NCBI RefSeq assembly: GCF_004136575.1
Contig: NZ_NOIQ01000008.1
Coordinates: 1 to 64,000, forward strand
From: Rothia koreensis
GTDB lineage: Bacteria; Actinomycetota; Actinomycetes; Actinomycetales; Micrococcaceae
Direction: 5' to 3'
DNA length: 64,000 nucleotides
Below are positions 51,097 through 59,061 of the stretch, in pieces (the stretch's first letter is position 1; the number at the start of each line of letters is the position of its first letter). Both the position numbers and the translations under genes were made by a program. The notes beneath the pieces are model-generated. The model was not told the origin of the DNA. It was given only the letters and a program-made list of their open reading frames with translations, and ran no database searches.

Positions 51097-52230
51097 ATGG
51101 AGATGACGCTGATTGGGCCTGACCTGGTGCCTCGTGGCCGTTTGGATTGGGTGAATTGCACGGTGGTGCAGAAGCTCAACGCTAAGGGGACGTTTACGGC
51201 TCAGATTGTGGGTGAGGGTAGGGCGGCATCTCGGATTGTTCCGGGGTGCCGCCTGTTCATCCGGGACCATGATGCTGGCGCGTATTCGGTCCTTATTACC
51301 ACCATTGAACGGTCGATGACGTCGAAGGGGATTCTCAACCTGAACCTTTCCGGCGTGGATGATCTTGTGGCTTTGGCGCAACGGATCACGTTCCCATCGC
51401 CTGATCGGGCGGCGGACCAGCAAAACGTGGCCGATTATTATACCGATTCCGGGTCGGCGGGCCGGGTGATCGGGTCGATGGTTCTGCGGAACCTCGGGCC
51501 TAACGCTCGGGCTGAGCGGCGCTGGTTTGGGCTGGTTGTTGATGAGGCTGACACGGGTGGCCGTGTCGAGGTCAAGTCCCGTTTGAAGCCGGTTCTTGAT
51601 GAGGCGGCGACGTTGGGCGACCTGGGCAAAGTGAGAATGGTTTGCAGGTATGGGCAGGACCGGAAGCTGCATTTCACTGTTGAGGCGGTCACGGATCGCA
51701 CCCGGTCGATGGTCTTCCGGCAAGAGACCGGGACGTTGGGCGACTGGACGGTATCCTTGACGGCCCCGGAGACGACAGCGTTCATCCTTGGCGGCAAGGG
51801 GGACTTGAAAGAACGCTTGTTGGGCGAGTACAGGATCCCGTCCGAGGACACGTGGGGTTGGCGGGCCGAGACGTTCAAGGACCAGACGGACGCGGAGGAC
51901 CGGGCGGCCCTCGATAAGGCCGGGGCCAAAGAGACTAAGCTCATGGCCGGGTCTGCCGCTGTCACATTGACGGCGAATGAACGCCCGAATGAGAACGGCA
52001 CCTCGAAGGTGTTTGGGCGCGATTATCTGATCGGCGACATCGTTACTGCCCGCCTTGGTGGTGCCGATTATACGGATCAGATCCAGCTGGCGGAGATTTC
52101 CTGGGACGACAAGGGCCGCAATACGAAATTGACTATTGGTAAAACCCAGGATCAGGACAACGATTCTCCGGCTTGGGTTAGGCGTGTGCGTGACCTCGAC
52201 AAGAGGCAAAGAGGGATGGAGACAAACTAA
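51097..52230 (+). CDS. tail-tip protein (ReqiPepy6 Gp37-like)
   Basis: 377 residues. LDWVNCTVVQKLNAKGTFTA, GCRLFIRDHDAGAYSVLITT, VVDEADTGGRVEVKSRLKPV, YLIGDIVTARLGGADYTDQI. This is the Gp37-like siphovirus tail protein that follows Dit and builds the baseplate hub. Overlaps the next start by one base. Confidence 0.82.
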   Translation: MEMTLIGPDLVPRGRLDWVNCTVVQKLNAKGTFTAQIVGEGRAASRIVPGCRLFIRDHDAGAYSVLITTIERSMTSKGILNLNLSGVDDLVALAQRITFPSPDRAADQQNVADYYTDSGSAGRVIGSMVLRNLGPNARAERRWFGLVVDEADTGGRVEVKSRLKPVLDEAATLGDLGKVRMVCRYGQDRKLHFTVEAVTDRTRSMVFRQETGTLGDWTVSLTAPETTAFILGGKGDLKERLLGEYRIPSEDTWGWRAETFKDQTDAEDRAALDKAGAKETKLMAGSAAVTLTANERPNENGTSKVFGRDYLIGDIVTARLGGADYTDQIQLAEISWDDKGRNTKLTIGKTQDQDNDSPAWVRRVRDLDKRQRGMETN

Positions 52231-53162
52231 TGACTGAGCAGTCATTCCCCGTTATTGAAAAACCGTTGACGGATGACCAGTGGAAGTCCGTCACGCTGGG
52301 TATTGGTGACGGTGTCCTGGATGAAGGCGGCAACCCGTACCGGGTGACACTGTCAAACACGGGCGACAGCGTGACTGTTGAGACAGACTCGTTGAAGGGG
52401 TTCAACCACGCAATCTTGCGAGGTTTTTACCACAAGATGGATGCCCCGATCACCCTGAAAGTTCCTGCGGTCACGGCGGAGACGACGTACTACATTGCTT
52501 TGCAGTACAACCCGGCGAACTCTGAAACCCCTGTGAAGTTGGGGGTTTGGACGAATCTGGACTTCACCAGCGGGAAGTACTACTTGCATATCGCGGAGAT
52601 CGTGCGGAAGCCGAATCAGCTTCTCACGGACGCGAAACTGACGATGCGGAACCAGAAGATCACTCCGACGATCCAGGTTGACCGTGAGGTAGACCTGCCT
52701 GACCCTAACCGGTTGTTGTGGGGTACTCGGGCTATTGTGTGGCGCGAGAACAAGGAGTTTAGGGCCTCCTGGAACGTGTGGTCACCTATTGGCGGCCAGC
52801 GTATCGCCTTGTGGGGTATGCCTGGCTGGTCTTTCACCTCGGGCAGCGGCGGCATGTTGGTTCAGCCGACCTCGGACGGGTGGGAGTGCAAAGCGAACGC
52901 TACTGTGCAACGTGCAGCGGAGTCTTACACGATCCGCGAATGGTCGGTAGTGGGAACAATCATGGGGCCGGAATGGTACCCGCCATATCGCCTGTTCGGT
53001 CTCGGCGTTTACCGCGATCAACCTATCCAGGTTCAACTGGCCACGAATGGGCAAGTGCAGATTAAACCGATGGGTGGGGCTTCTCTGAATATCACCCAGG
53101 GTTTTTCGTTCACTTTTGATTTTACGTGGTTCGCGCCGATGGACCCGAACACGGCATCCTAA
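52230..53162 (+). CDS. minor tail protein
   Basis: 310 residues, beta-rich: FNHAILRGFYHKMDAPITLK, YYIALQYNPANSETPVKLGV, WRENKEFRASWNVWSPIGG. Likely tail-tip or upper baseplate protein; no enzymatic motif. Confidence 0.75.
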   Translation: MTEQSFPVIEKPLTDDQWKSVTLGIGDGVLDEGGNPYRVTLSNTGDSVTVETDSLKGFNHAILRGFYHKMDAPITLKVPAVTAETTYYIALQYNPANSETPVKLGVWTNLDFTSGKYYLHIAEIVRKPNQLLTDAKLTMRNQKITPTIQVDREVDLPDPNRLLWGTRAIVWRENKEFRASWNVWSPIGGQRIALWGMPGWSFTSGSGGMLVQPTSDGWECKANATVQRAAESYTIREWSVVGTIMGPEWYPPYRLFGLGVYRDQPIQVQLATNGQVQIKPMGGASLNITQGFSFTFDFTWFAPMDPNTAS

Positions 53163-53174
53163 AGGGGTATTTGG

Positions 53175-53426
53175 ATGAATTACGAAACAGTTTTGGCGTC
53201 TCTGCGAACCACTCTGGCAGCTGACGAAAAAACCCATACGGAGTGCGTGGACCGTACAGCGCGTTTGAGTGAAGAGTACGCGAAAGCGCAGGCCGCTGAG
53301 AAAGCGGCGGCGGACAAGATGAAACAGACTAAGAATACGCTCCTCACCATTGAGTCGCTTTTGCAGGCTCAGAAGGCTACTGAGGGTGCGTATACCGGGA
53401 ATATGGGGGTTGAGGCTGATGGCTGA
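53175..53426 (+). CDS. small coiled-coil tail-tip protein
   Basis: 83 residues, helical (LSEEYAKAQAAEKAAADKMK, TLLTIESLLQAQKATEG). It overlaps the next gene by 8 nt and probably belongs to the tip complex. Confidence 0.65.
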   Translation: MNYETVLASLRTTLAADEKTHTECVDRTARLSEEYAKAQAAEKAAADKMKQTKNTLLTIESLLQAQKATEGAYTGNMGVEADG

Positions 53427-55332
53427 TTTTAGCCAGTTGTCGGGCCGTTTTTTGGCGGCATCGAGGGATTCCACGGCGGCATCTGATGAGCCGATGCGCG
53501 GCAAGGTTGTGTTTACCCCGAGGTTTACTAGGTTGTCGGACAAGGCTTCGCAGTCCATCCGCTTCCCTGGACGGGTCGAAGGCGTGTTGGACCCGGCGGG
53601 TGAGATTACCCGTGACGGGTCTAACGCGCTTGTCTTGCTGTGCCCGGCTGAAAAGGATGAAGTTCAGTGGGAGTGGACTGTAGCGCCTGATCTGACGTTT
53701 GAGGGCAAGCGTGTTTCGGTGAAGCCGTGGACTGTGCGCATGTGGGCGGCACAGTCGTACCGGCTTGAAGACCTGGTTCAGAGCGTCCCTGATGCGCTGA
53801 CCCCGTCTAAGGGCATTGTCAAAATCACGGCTGAACGTGGCGGCATTGTTTTCAAGTTGGGTGACGGCACCGATTATTTTGTTCAGCTTCCCGAGACGAT
53901 TAAGGGAGCTGACGGGCGCGGCATCGTCTCCATTGAGGCGGGAGAAGGCACGGACGAGGGGACGCTAACTATCACCTACACGGACGGCACCACGAGCAAG
54001 GTCAAGGTTCCTAAACCGGCTGACCCGACTATCCTTGTTGAGGCTGAGGCTGAGGCACGCAAAAAAGCTGACGATAACCTGAATGCGTCCTTGTCGTCTG
54101 AGGTCACTAAACGTACGTCTGACGTGTCCAATTTGACGGCTTCGCTGGGCAGTGAGGTTAAGGCTCGTACGGCCCTTGAAGCGCGGTTTGACGAACTCGC
54201 CGGTGGTGCTGGTGACCTTTCGACCGTGAAGAACCGGGTTAAGGCGCTTGAGTACATTAATCAGGCTGAGCTTCGTGCGTACGTGTCCAACCTGATCCAG
54301 AAACAGCTGAATGAGGGTGTCGGTATTGTGTATGCCGGTTCCTCGACCGCTGAGGGCTACGGTTCGGCGGGTATTGGCTCGAACGATTATAACGGTAGGG
54401 CTTGGGCTGAACGTGTTAACGCTGTGTTGACGCCGCGTACCTTGAATTGGAACGTCAACAACACCGATAAGAAACCGGCAACGGGCATCCAGGGTTGGCA
54501 GTTCTCCAAGGGCGGCACCACGTCCTCGGATTATCTGCCTGCCGATAAGGTGGCCGCTATCGGGTCTATTAAGCCGCAGCTGATGTTCCACGCTGTCGGC
54601 TCGAATAACTACGGTAATCAGTGGGGCCTGGACGATTACGAGCGGGATATGCGGAATAAGCTCGCGGAGATCGACAAGGTTTCCCCGGATACCCGCCATA
54701 TTCTTTTGACCTACCAGACGCAGAACGGGAAAGACGGAAATAACCCGCCTATTAAATGGTGGCAGTACAACGAACGTTTGCGGAAGGTCGCGGAAGAGCA
54801 CCCGAGGGCGTATTACCTGGACCTGTCGGACGATTCGTACGCTATGGGTATGCCGGGGGCAAATCATTGGTGGGCTTATGCGACCGATGGTAACCATGTT
54901 ACCGCGTTCACGCATAGGTATTTTGCGGCTCGTATTCTTGCGGAGCTTGGTTTGCCTGTCCCGCCGGAGGGGCCGGAAACTTATGTTTGGCCTACGTTTG
55001 GTGGCGGCGATAAGGGGCCGGGGGCTACTATCGCTACGAGGTCGGCGGGGTTGCGCCCTTACCCGCGCCAGATCGTCACGACCGGCACCGTGTTTGGCAG
55101 GTCGTCGTCTAACGGCGGTTATTTCAACCTCCAGCTGACGGGGAACACTCAGGCAAATAAGTCGCTTTCCACCAACTCGACAACCAACGCCACGGGAATG
55201 TCTTTGGCGCATTCGTTCTATTGCCCGCCTGGTGTCGAGGCTATCGTCACCCTGTCGGTGGATAATACGGGCGGTTATGTTTCGGGTGCGGCTGAGTATC
55301 AGCGCATCATTACAACGGCGTACATCGTCTAG
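53419..55332 (+). CDS. tail protein with SGNH hydrolase domain
   Basis: 637 residues. N-terminal tail-attachment part, a coiled stretch (ARKKADDNLNASLSSEVTKR), then an SGNH/GDSL esterase domain from about residue 300: GSSTAEGYG (Ser block), HAVGSNNYGN (Asn block), ATDGNHVTA (Asp-x-x-His block), and a beta-rich C-terminus. Probably a receptor-binding protein that deacylates cell-wall glycopolymers. Confidence 0.82.
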   Translation: MADFSQLSGRFLAASRDSTAASDEPMRGKVVFTPRFTRLSDKASQSIRFPGRVEGVLDPAGEITRDGSNALVLLCPAEKDEVQWEWTVAPDLTFEGKRVSVKPWTVRMWAAQSYRLEDLVQSVPDALTPSKGIVKITAERGGIVFKLGDGTDYFVQLPETIKGADGRGIVSIEAGEGTDEGTLTITYTDGTTSKVKVPKPADPTILVEAEAEARKKADDNLNASLSSEVTKRTSDVSNLTASLGSEVKARTALEARFDELAGGAGDLSTVKNRVKALEYINQAELRAYVSNLIQKQLNEGVGIVYAGSSTAEGYGSAGIGSNDYNGRAWAERVNAVLTPRTLNWNVNNTDKKPATGIQGWQFSKGGTTSSDYLPADKVAAIGSIKPQLMFHAVGSNNYGNQWGLDDYERDMRNKLAEIDKVSPDTRHILLTYQTQNGKDGNNPPIKWWQYNERLRKVAEEHPRAYYLDLSDDSYAMGMPGANHWWAYATDGNHVTAFTHRYFAARILAELGLPVPPEGPETYVWPTFGGGDKGPGATIATRSAGLRPYPRQIVTTGTVFGRSSSNGGYFNLQLTGNTQANKSLSTNSTTNATGMSLAHSFYCPPGVEAIVTLSVDNTGGYVSGAAEYQRIITTAYIV

Positions 55333-55349
55333 TGGAGGGGGTGGGCCTG

Positions 55350-55790
55350 ATGAGAAATCTTGGTCAACGTATCCTTCTTCTTGGCGTTTTCGTTGTCAGT
55401 CTGGCGCAGGTTATCGCGTATACGCCGTATTTTGGTGGTCCTTATGAGTCGTCCGGCCCGATGTTTTTGACTGATAACGGGTCGGCCATGTGGTTGTACG
55501 TCGCCCTATGGGGCGTGGGCGCTGTCCTTGCTCTGGTCGGGATGATCCGGGGCAAGGGCGGCCTCGCTACTTTGTGGTTCGCGTTCCTTATGCTGACGTG
55601 GGCGGCGGGCTACATGGGGGCCTGGCCTACTCAGGAGGGCGACCGTTACACGCGGGCCTGGATGTCGGCGGCCCTGTACGGGGGCAACGGGATTAACGCG
55701 CTCGGGGCGTTCTACCTGATGCGGCACATTGACGACAGACGAGCGTCCGATATTACGGAGGCGCATAAGATTGTGAGGCGGGATGAATGA
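55350..55790 (+). CDS. four-helix membrane protein
   Basis: 146 residues; helices ILLLGVFVVSLAQVIAYTPY, MWLYVALWGVGAVLALVGM, TLWFAFLMLTWAAGYMGAW, GINALGAFYLM. Commonly found in actinophages between tail-tip and lysis genes, perhaps a holin partner. ATG 55350 is preferred to GTG 55332 because of GGAGGGGG spacing. Confidence 0.68.
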   Translation: MRNLGQRILLLGVFVVSLAQVIAYTPYFGGPYESSGPMFLTDNGSAMWLYVALWGVGAVLALVGMIRGKGGLATLWFAFLMLTWAAGYMGAWPTQEGDRYTRAWMSAALYGGNGINALGAFYLMRHIDDRRASDITEAHKIVRRDE

Positions 55791-56152
55791 GCGAATACGC
55801 CCCTTACCTCATTCCCGGTGTTGTCGCAATCATTGTCGCCTGGTTGGGGTTGAAGCCGAAGAAAACTGATCCTGACCAGTTGTTGCGTGATGACCTTAAA
55901 TATATGGGGGAGCGTGTCGAGCAACAGCGGAAGATTAGCGAATCATTGGAGGCGCAGGTCGATGAGTTGCGGCGTGACCGTGATGCCCAGAAGCAGGAGA
56001 TTTTTTCACTGAAAAATAAGGTGGATGACCTGTGGGTTCGGATGCGTAAAGTTGTTGATTATGCGCGCACGTTGGAGAACCGTATTACGGGGTTGACGGG
56101 TAAACCGCATGAGCGCCCGTCTGAGCTTGAAGAGATTTTCGAGCGTCATTAG
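55787..56152 (+). CDS. membrane-anchored coiled-coil protein
   Basis: 121 residues: one N-terminal helix (YLIPGVVAIIVAWLGL), then a long coiled coil (QRKISESLEAQVDELRRDRD, LKNKVDDLWVRMRKVV). Position before the amidase suggests a lysis accessory or minor-tail membrane protein. ATGA overlap with previous gene. Confidence 0.65.
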   Translation: MSEYAPYLIPGVVAIIVAWLGLKPKKTDPDQLLRDDLKYMGERVEQQRKISESLEAQVDELRRDRDAQKQEIFSLKNKVDDLWVRMRKVVDYARTLENRITGLTGKPHERPSELEEIFERH

Positions 56153-56189
56153 GGTGCTCAACATATTTTTTGGAAGGAGCATTGGTGCG

Positions 56190-56954
56190 ATGACCAACAT
56201 GGAAGCGGCTATCGGTTGGTTTCAGGATAGGGCTGGGGCTGTCACGTATTCGATGGATTACCGTAACGGGCCGGGGTCTTACGACTGCTCCAGTTCCGTC
56301 TATTATGCGCTGATGGACGCTGGGGCTAACACGTCCGGCACGGTTGGGAATACCGAGTCCATGTTTTCGGATTTGCCTTCGTGGGGTTTCCAGGAGGTTC
56401 AGGCTACGGCGGAGGGCATCCCTACCCAGCGGGGCGACATCTTTATCTGGGGTGACCCTGGAAGCTCAGCAGGCGCGGCGGGCCATACGGGGATTTTCGT
56501 TGACTCTGACAATATCCTGCATTGTAATTTCGGCTACAACGGTATCACCCTGAACAATCACGATTATATTTGGTCGGCTAATGGTTCCCCGCCGTGTCAC
56601 ATTTTCCGTTATTCCGGGGGCGAATCACCGGCTCCGGCGCAGGTTGAAACACAGACTATCAGTAAGGATTGGTTCGATATGGCTAGTAGGCAGGACCTCG
56701 CGGAGGTCGTCAACGATGTACTCCATCAGAACGATGGGTTCATCCGTCAGTGTATCCACAACGTTATCCACAACGAGAAGTTCAACCGTGAAGGGACCGT
56801 GAATGGTCAGCCCGTGGGCGGACAGACCACTTTGGTCACGGAAGCGCAGTATAACGCCCAGAACTTCGGGCGATTGAAGGCTGATGTTCTGTTCACCCAG
56901 AAGCAGGTGGCCGACCTGACTGCCGAGGTTAAGGCGTCGAAGGAGGGCAAGTAG
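56190..56954 (+). CDS. endolysin, amidase_5/NlpC-like
   Basis: 254 residues. Catalytic domain at N-terminus: YDCSSSVYYALMDAG (Cys nucleophile, C33), RGDIFIWGDPG and AAGHTGIFVDS (His), as in phage peptidoglycan amidases of the Amidase_5 family. The C-terminal 90 residues (SRQDLAEVVNDVLHQNDGFI) are a probable cell-wall targeting or oligomerisation part. No signal peptide, so export depends on the holin that follows. AAGGAG 10 nt before ATG. Confidence 0.87.
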   Translation: MTNMEAAIGWFQDRAGAVTYSMDYRNGPGSYDCSSSVYYALMDAGANTSGTVGNTESMFSDLPSWGFQEVQATAEGIPTQRGDIFIWGDPGSSAGAAGHTGIFVDSDNILHCNFGYNGITLNNHDYIWSANGSPPCHIFRYSGGESPAPAQVETQTISKDWFDMASRQDLAEVVNDVLHQNDGFIRQCIHNVIHNEKFNREGTVNGQPVGGQTTLVTEAQYNAQNFGRLKADVLFTQKQVADLTAEVKASKEGK

Positions 56955-56955
56955 T

Positions 56956-57450
56956 ATGGAGGCTAAAAAGACTGTGGGTACCACTACCCTTTCGGCTACG
57001 GGCGGTTCCGTGGTTGGTGGCGCTTTGGCCGCTATCGTCCTGTACTTTTTCCCTGAGTCGGCGCAGGTCGAGCTGCTTGCGCCATTGACTATCGTGCTCT
57101 CAGCGGTCTGCGCTTTGGCGGGCGGGTATTTGTCGCCGTCTAAGGCGGAGACTCTTGCGCCGTACCTGGCTCAGGCTAGCGAGGACATCGCGGACAAGGT
57201 TGCTGCGAAGGCTCCTACGGCGGTTGTGCCGTCCGCCGATGAAGTGGCCGAGGCCGTGGCTAATAAGACCAGCACGGGCGGTTACACGGGCGCTCACGCC
57301 GCTACTGGCGACGTTGAGCGGCACCGGCCCACTGGGGCACCTGTAGCTACTGAACCGGGCGTAGGCGTCCAGGCGGTCGCGGCACCTGCCGGCACGTCGG
57401 ACGGCGACTACCCTGACCTTGATTCTTTGGCTAAGGTGGGGACGGTCTAG
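56956..57450 (+). CDS. holin
   Basis: 164 residues. Two helices (SVVGGALAAIVLYFF and LTIVLSAVCALAGGYL), then a long A/P/T-rich cytoplasmic tail. Directly after the endolysin gene. Forms membrane lesions at lysis. Two helices and length fit actinophage holins. Confidence 0.78.
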   Translation: MEAKKTVGTTTLSATGGSVVGGALAAIVLYFFPESAQVELLAPLTIVLSAVCALAGGYLSPSKAETLAPYLAQASEDIADKVAAKAPTAVVPSADEVAEAVANKTSTGGYTGAHAATGDVERHRPTGAPVATEPGVGVQAVAAPAGTSDGDYPDLDSLAKVGTV

Positions 57451-57484
57451 CCGATCCTCTGTCAGTGGCCAACTAGGTTAGATA

Positions 57485-57522
57485 GGTGGGGTTACCTGAA
57501 AATGACTCTGGGCGACCCCACC
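57485..57522 (+). other. 8-bp hairpin after the holin gene
   Basis: GGTGGGGT (57485-57492) pairs with ACCCCACC (57515-57522). It lies just upstream of the first candidate small RNA and may end the late transcript. Confidence 0.55.
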
Positions 57523-57537
57523 GACTAGACTGCACAC

Positions 57538-57625
57538 ACGTCTCCGAAACCTTTGTGCTAGCTGTTCGCAGCGGAGACGCATAGAGACCCCCACTCGCCT
57601 GTGCCGGTGAGTGGGGGTCCTTTTT
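57538..57625 (+). ncRNA. candidate small RNA 1
   Basis: Promoter ATGACT (57502-57507), 18 bp, TAGACT (57526-57531) predicts a start near 57538. The RNA begins with an 8-bp stem CGTCTCCG/CGGAGACG (57539-57546, 57572-57579) and ends in a 14-bp terminator stem (57586-57618) with five T. Confidence 0.5.
57586..57625 (+). terminator. terminator of candidate small RNA 1
   Basis: GACCCCCACTCGCC pairs with GGTGAGTGGGGGTC (one G/T pair), followed by C and five T. Same stem core as the host gltBD terminator. Confidence 0.88.
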
Positions 57626-57665
57626 GCGTGCGGGGATTGATGTTGACGGACGACTATACTGGTGG

Positions 57666-57754
57666 CCGTGTCCCATGTCACCTGTCTGTGGGTGTGTATC
57701 AGTCGTGGGGCACGGTTTGGCCCCCGGTTTTTACCTTTGTCGCCGGGGGCCTTT
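57666..57754 (+). ncRNA. candidate small RNA 2
   Basis: A -10 element TATACT (57655-57660) predicts a start near 57667, just where a 10-bp stem begins: CCGTGTCCCA (57666-57675) with TGGGGCACGG (57706-57715), one T/G pair. A 9-bp terminator-like stem GGCCCCCGG/CCGGGGGCC (57719-57727, 57743-57751) follows. The -35 is weak. Confidence 0.5.
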
Positions 57755-57803
57755 CACGGTCCTGCCCCAGACAAGCAGGGCCTATATGCTGTATACGTCT
57801 AGT

Positions 57804-57884
57804 TTGTCCGAAAGCTGTGGACTCCTGTGTAGCTAGGCACGAAGAGACCCCCACTCACCGCCATTGGTGAGTGGGGGTCCTTTT
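57804..57884 (+). ncRNA. candidate small RNA 3
   Basis: Promoter CAGACA (57768-57773), 18 bp, TATACG (57792-57797) predicts a start near 57804. The RNA would carry a GTCC/GGAC hairpin and end with a perfect 14-bp terminator stem (57846-57880, loop 6 nt) and four T. Confidence 0.45.
57846..57884. terminator. terminator of candidate small RNA 3 and of the leftward gene
   Basis: GACCCCCACTCACC pairs perfectly with GGTGAGTGGGGGTC, then C and TTTT. It ends 6 nt from the stop of the convergent leftward gene and could serve both directions. Confidence 0.88.
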
Positions 57885-57890
57885 GCGTAT

Positions 57891-58550
57891 CTAATTGGTG
57901 AACTCGGGCATGATTCCACCGCTGTCGCGGAGGTCCCACACCTTGGCCGGTTCGAGACTACTCCAATTTTGGGAGTTAATCGTGTCCGGGCTGTATGCGA
58001 GGTTGAACGCCATCGCATCGTTAACGTCGCCTTCGATGAGAATCTTCGAACCCGGAACACCGGCCTCACGAATCGCGTCGAGGATCGCGGCGGTGTCACG
58101 CTGGGCGCCCTTCACCATACCCTTCTTAGAAAGAGCATCCCGGATCTGGAACTTGATCCATACGCTGTCGTCTGAAGGCTCATACGTGCTGAATTTGGCT
58201 TCTTTCGCGCCCGAGGACTTGAGCGCCTTGTTCACCTGCTTTTTCATGGCCGCCTCGGGGTCATCGGGAGCTGGCTTTTCTGACTTGGGTTCCTCAGTTG
58301 GCGGGAGCTCGGACTCCACCCGTTCCTTGGGAGCTTCCGACGATGAGGACGATGACGCTTTGTCGCCCGACTTTTTCTCGTCGTCATTGTTGCTGCCACC
58401 GCCGACGGCGGAGGCGATAGCGGCGATGACGATGATTACGACGATGATGCCGAGGCAGCCAAGGCATCCACGCTTCCTCTTGGGTCCGTCGGGGGCGCCG
58501 GCGGCAGCGTTTCGTTCGCGGCGTTGCTTGCCAGTCCAGTCGATCTTCAT
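57891..58550 (-). CDS. membrane-anchored protein with extracellular domain
   Basis: 219 residues: basic N-terminus, Cys-Gly-rich GCLGCLGIIVVIIVIAAIA membrane segment, a Ser/Glu/Pro-rich linker, then an alpha/beta domain (FSTYEPSDDSVWIKFQIRDA, AAILDAIREAGVPGSKILIE, AMAFNLAYSPDTI). It opposes the late genes next to attR, a position typical of genes expressed in the lysogen. Superinfection exclusion or host-benefit function is inference. Confidence 0.7.
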   Translation of the reverse strand: MKIDWTGKQRRERNAAAGAPDGPKRKRGCLGCLGIIVVIIVIAAIASAVGGGSNNDDEKKSGDKASSSSSSEAPKERVESELPPTEEPKSEKPAPDDPEAAMKKQVNKALKSSGAKEAKFSTYEPSDDSVWIKFQIRDALSKKGMVKGAQRDTAAILDAIREAGVPGSKILIEGDVNDAMAFNLAYSPDTINSQNWSSLEPAKVWDLRDSGGIMPEFTN

Positions 58551-58759
58551 GTTGCTTCTCCTGTGGTGCGGGTGTCTTTTTGAGTTTATCCCCGTAGTTG
58601 CCTGGGAACTATCTGGGTGGGGTTGTTACGTTGTCCAGCGGTTCGAATTGGGTGGGAGGTGCCGGGGTGGTGTCTTGAGGACTTGGTGTATCGGGCTACA
58701 TGTGGTGGCCAGCCGGGCGAGTAGGGATGGTTTTTGGCACCGCATGAGGGGCGCCGGGC
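58551..58759. other. non-coding region left of attR
   Basis: Upstream region of the leftward gene; must contain its promoter. I see no gene here; G/T-rich on the plus strand. Confidence 0.4.
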
Positions 58760-58789
58760 GTGACTAATCGTTAGTCACGAGTTAGTCAC
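58760..58789 (+). other. integrase arm-type sites, right
   Basis: GTGACTAA (58760-58767, inverted) and two direct TTAGTCAC copies (58771-58778, 58782-58789). They match the two sites at 17367-17386. Confidence 0.7.
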
Positions 58790-58838
58790 GAGGCCTGAAC
58801 GCGAGTGAACAGCTGTAAGTAAAAACCCTGGTTTTTCA

Positions 58839-58874
58839 AGGGGTTTAGACGGTAGTAGACACCCCTAAACCCCT
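58839..58874. repeat. 10-bp inverted repeat beside attR
   Basis: AGGGGTTTAG (58839-58848) and CTAAACCCCT (58865-58874), ending 8 bp before the attR core. A 7-bp AAAAACC/GGTTTTT palindrome lies just upstream. Candidate excisionase or IHF-like binding region. Confidence 0.55.
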
Positions 58875-58881
58875 ATCTGGG

Positions 58882-58935
58882 GCACTCAAAATGCGGTTCT
58901 TCACGGAGTGTGGGTTCGAGTCCCACCTTGGGCAC
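58882..58935 (+). other. attR: attR core with displaced 3' end of the host tRNA-Leu
   Basis: Identical to 17244-17297. The following bases give A-CCA at 58934-58937, so the original host gene encoded its CCA end. It is a tRNA remnant, not a functional gene. Confidence 0.93.
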
Positions 58936-58948
58936 CAGCAGGTAAAAA

Positions 58949-58994
58949 GCGAGCCTTGCACGGTACACAACGTACTGCGCAAGGCTCGTTTTTC
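58949..58994 (+). terminator. original host terminator of tRNA-Leu
   Basis: GCGAGCCTTG (58949-58958) pairs with CAAGGCTCGT (58980-58989), then a T-run. Loop nearly identical to the phage-side copy at 17312. Confidence 0.85.
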
Positions 58995-59061
58995 TTTGTC
59001 TGCCGGTCACGATATGGATCGGGTGAGTTTCACGGCGCGCGGCTCGCCGAGCCTGCCATAT

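Larger units (their letters stand above)
17244..58935 (+). mobile_element. intact siphovirus prophage integrated in tRNA-Leu
   Basis: An identical 54-bp repeat (17244-17297 and 58882-58935) bounds integrase, lysogeny control, early/replication genes, packaging, capsid, tail and lysis modules in the usual lambdoid-like order. Every structural module expected of a long-tailed phage is present without visible frameshift or truncation, so the prophage may be inducible. Its late genes have lower third-position GC than the host genes around it. Confidence 0.95.

Noticed and set aside
57643-57660. TTGACG followed by TATACT as a promoter
   Set aside because: Only 6 bp between them; TATACT may still be used with another, weak -35.
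58882-58937. Second tRNA-Leu gene at attR
   Set aside because: Only the 3' part is present; there is no acceptor 5' strand or D-arm.
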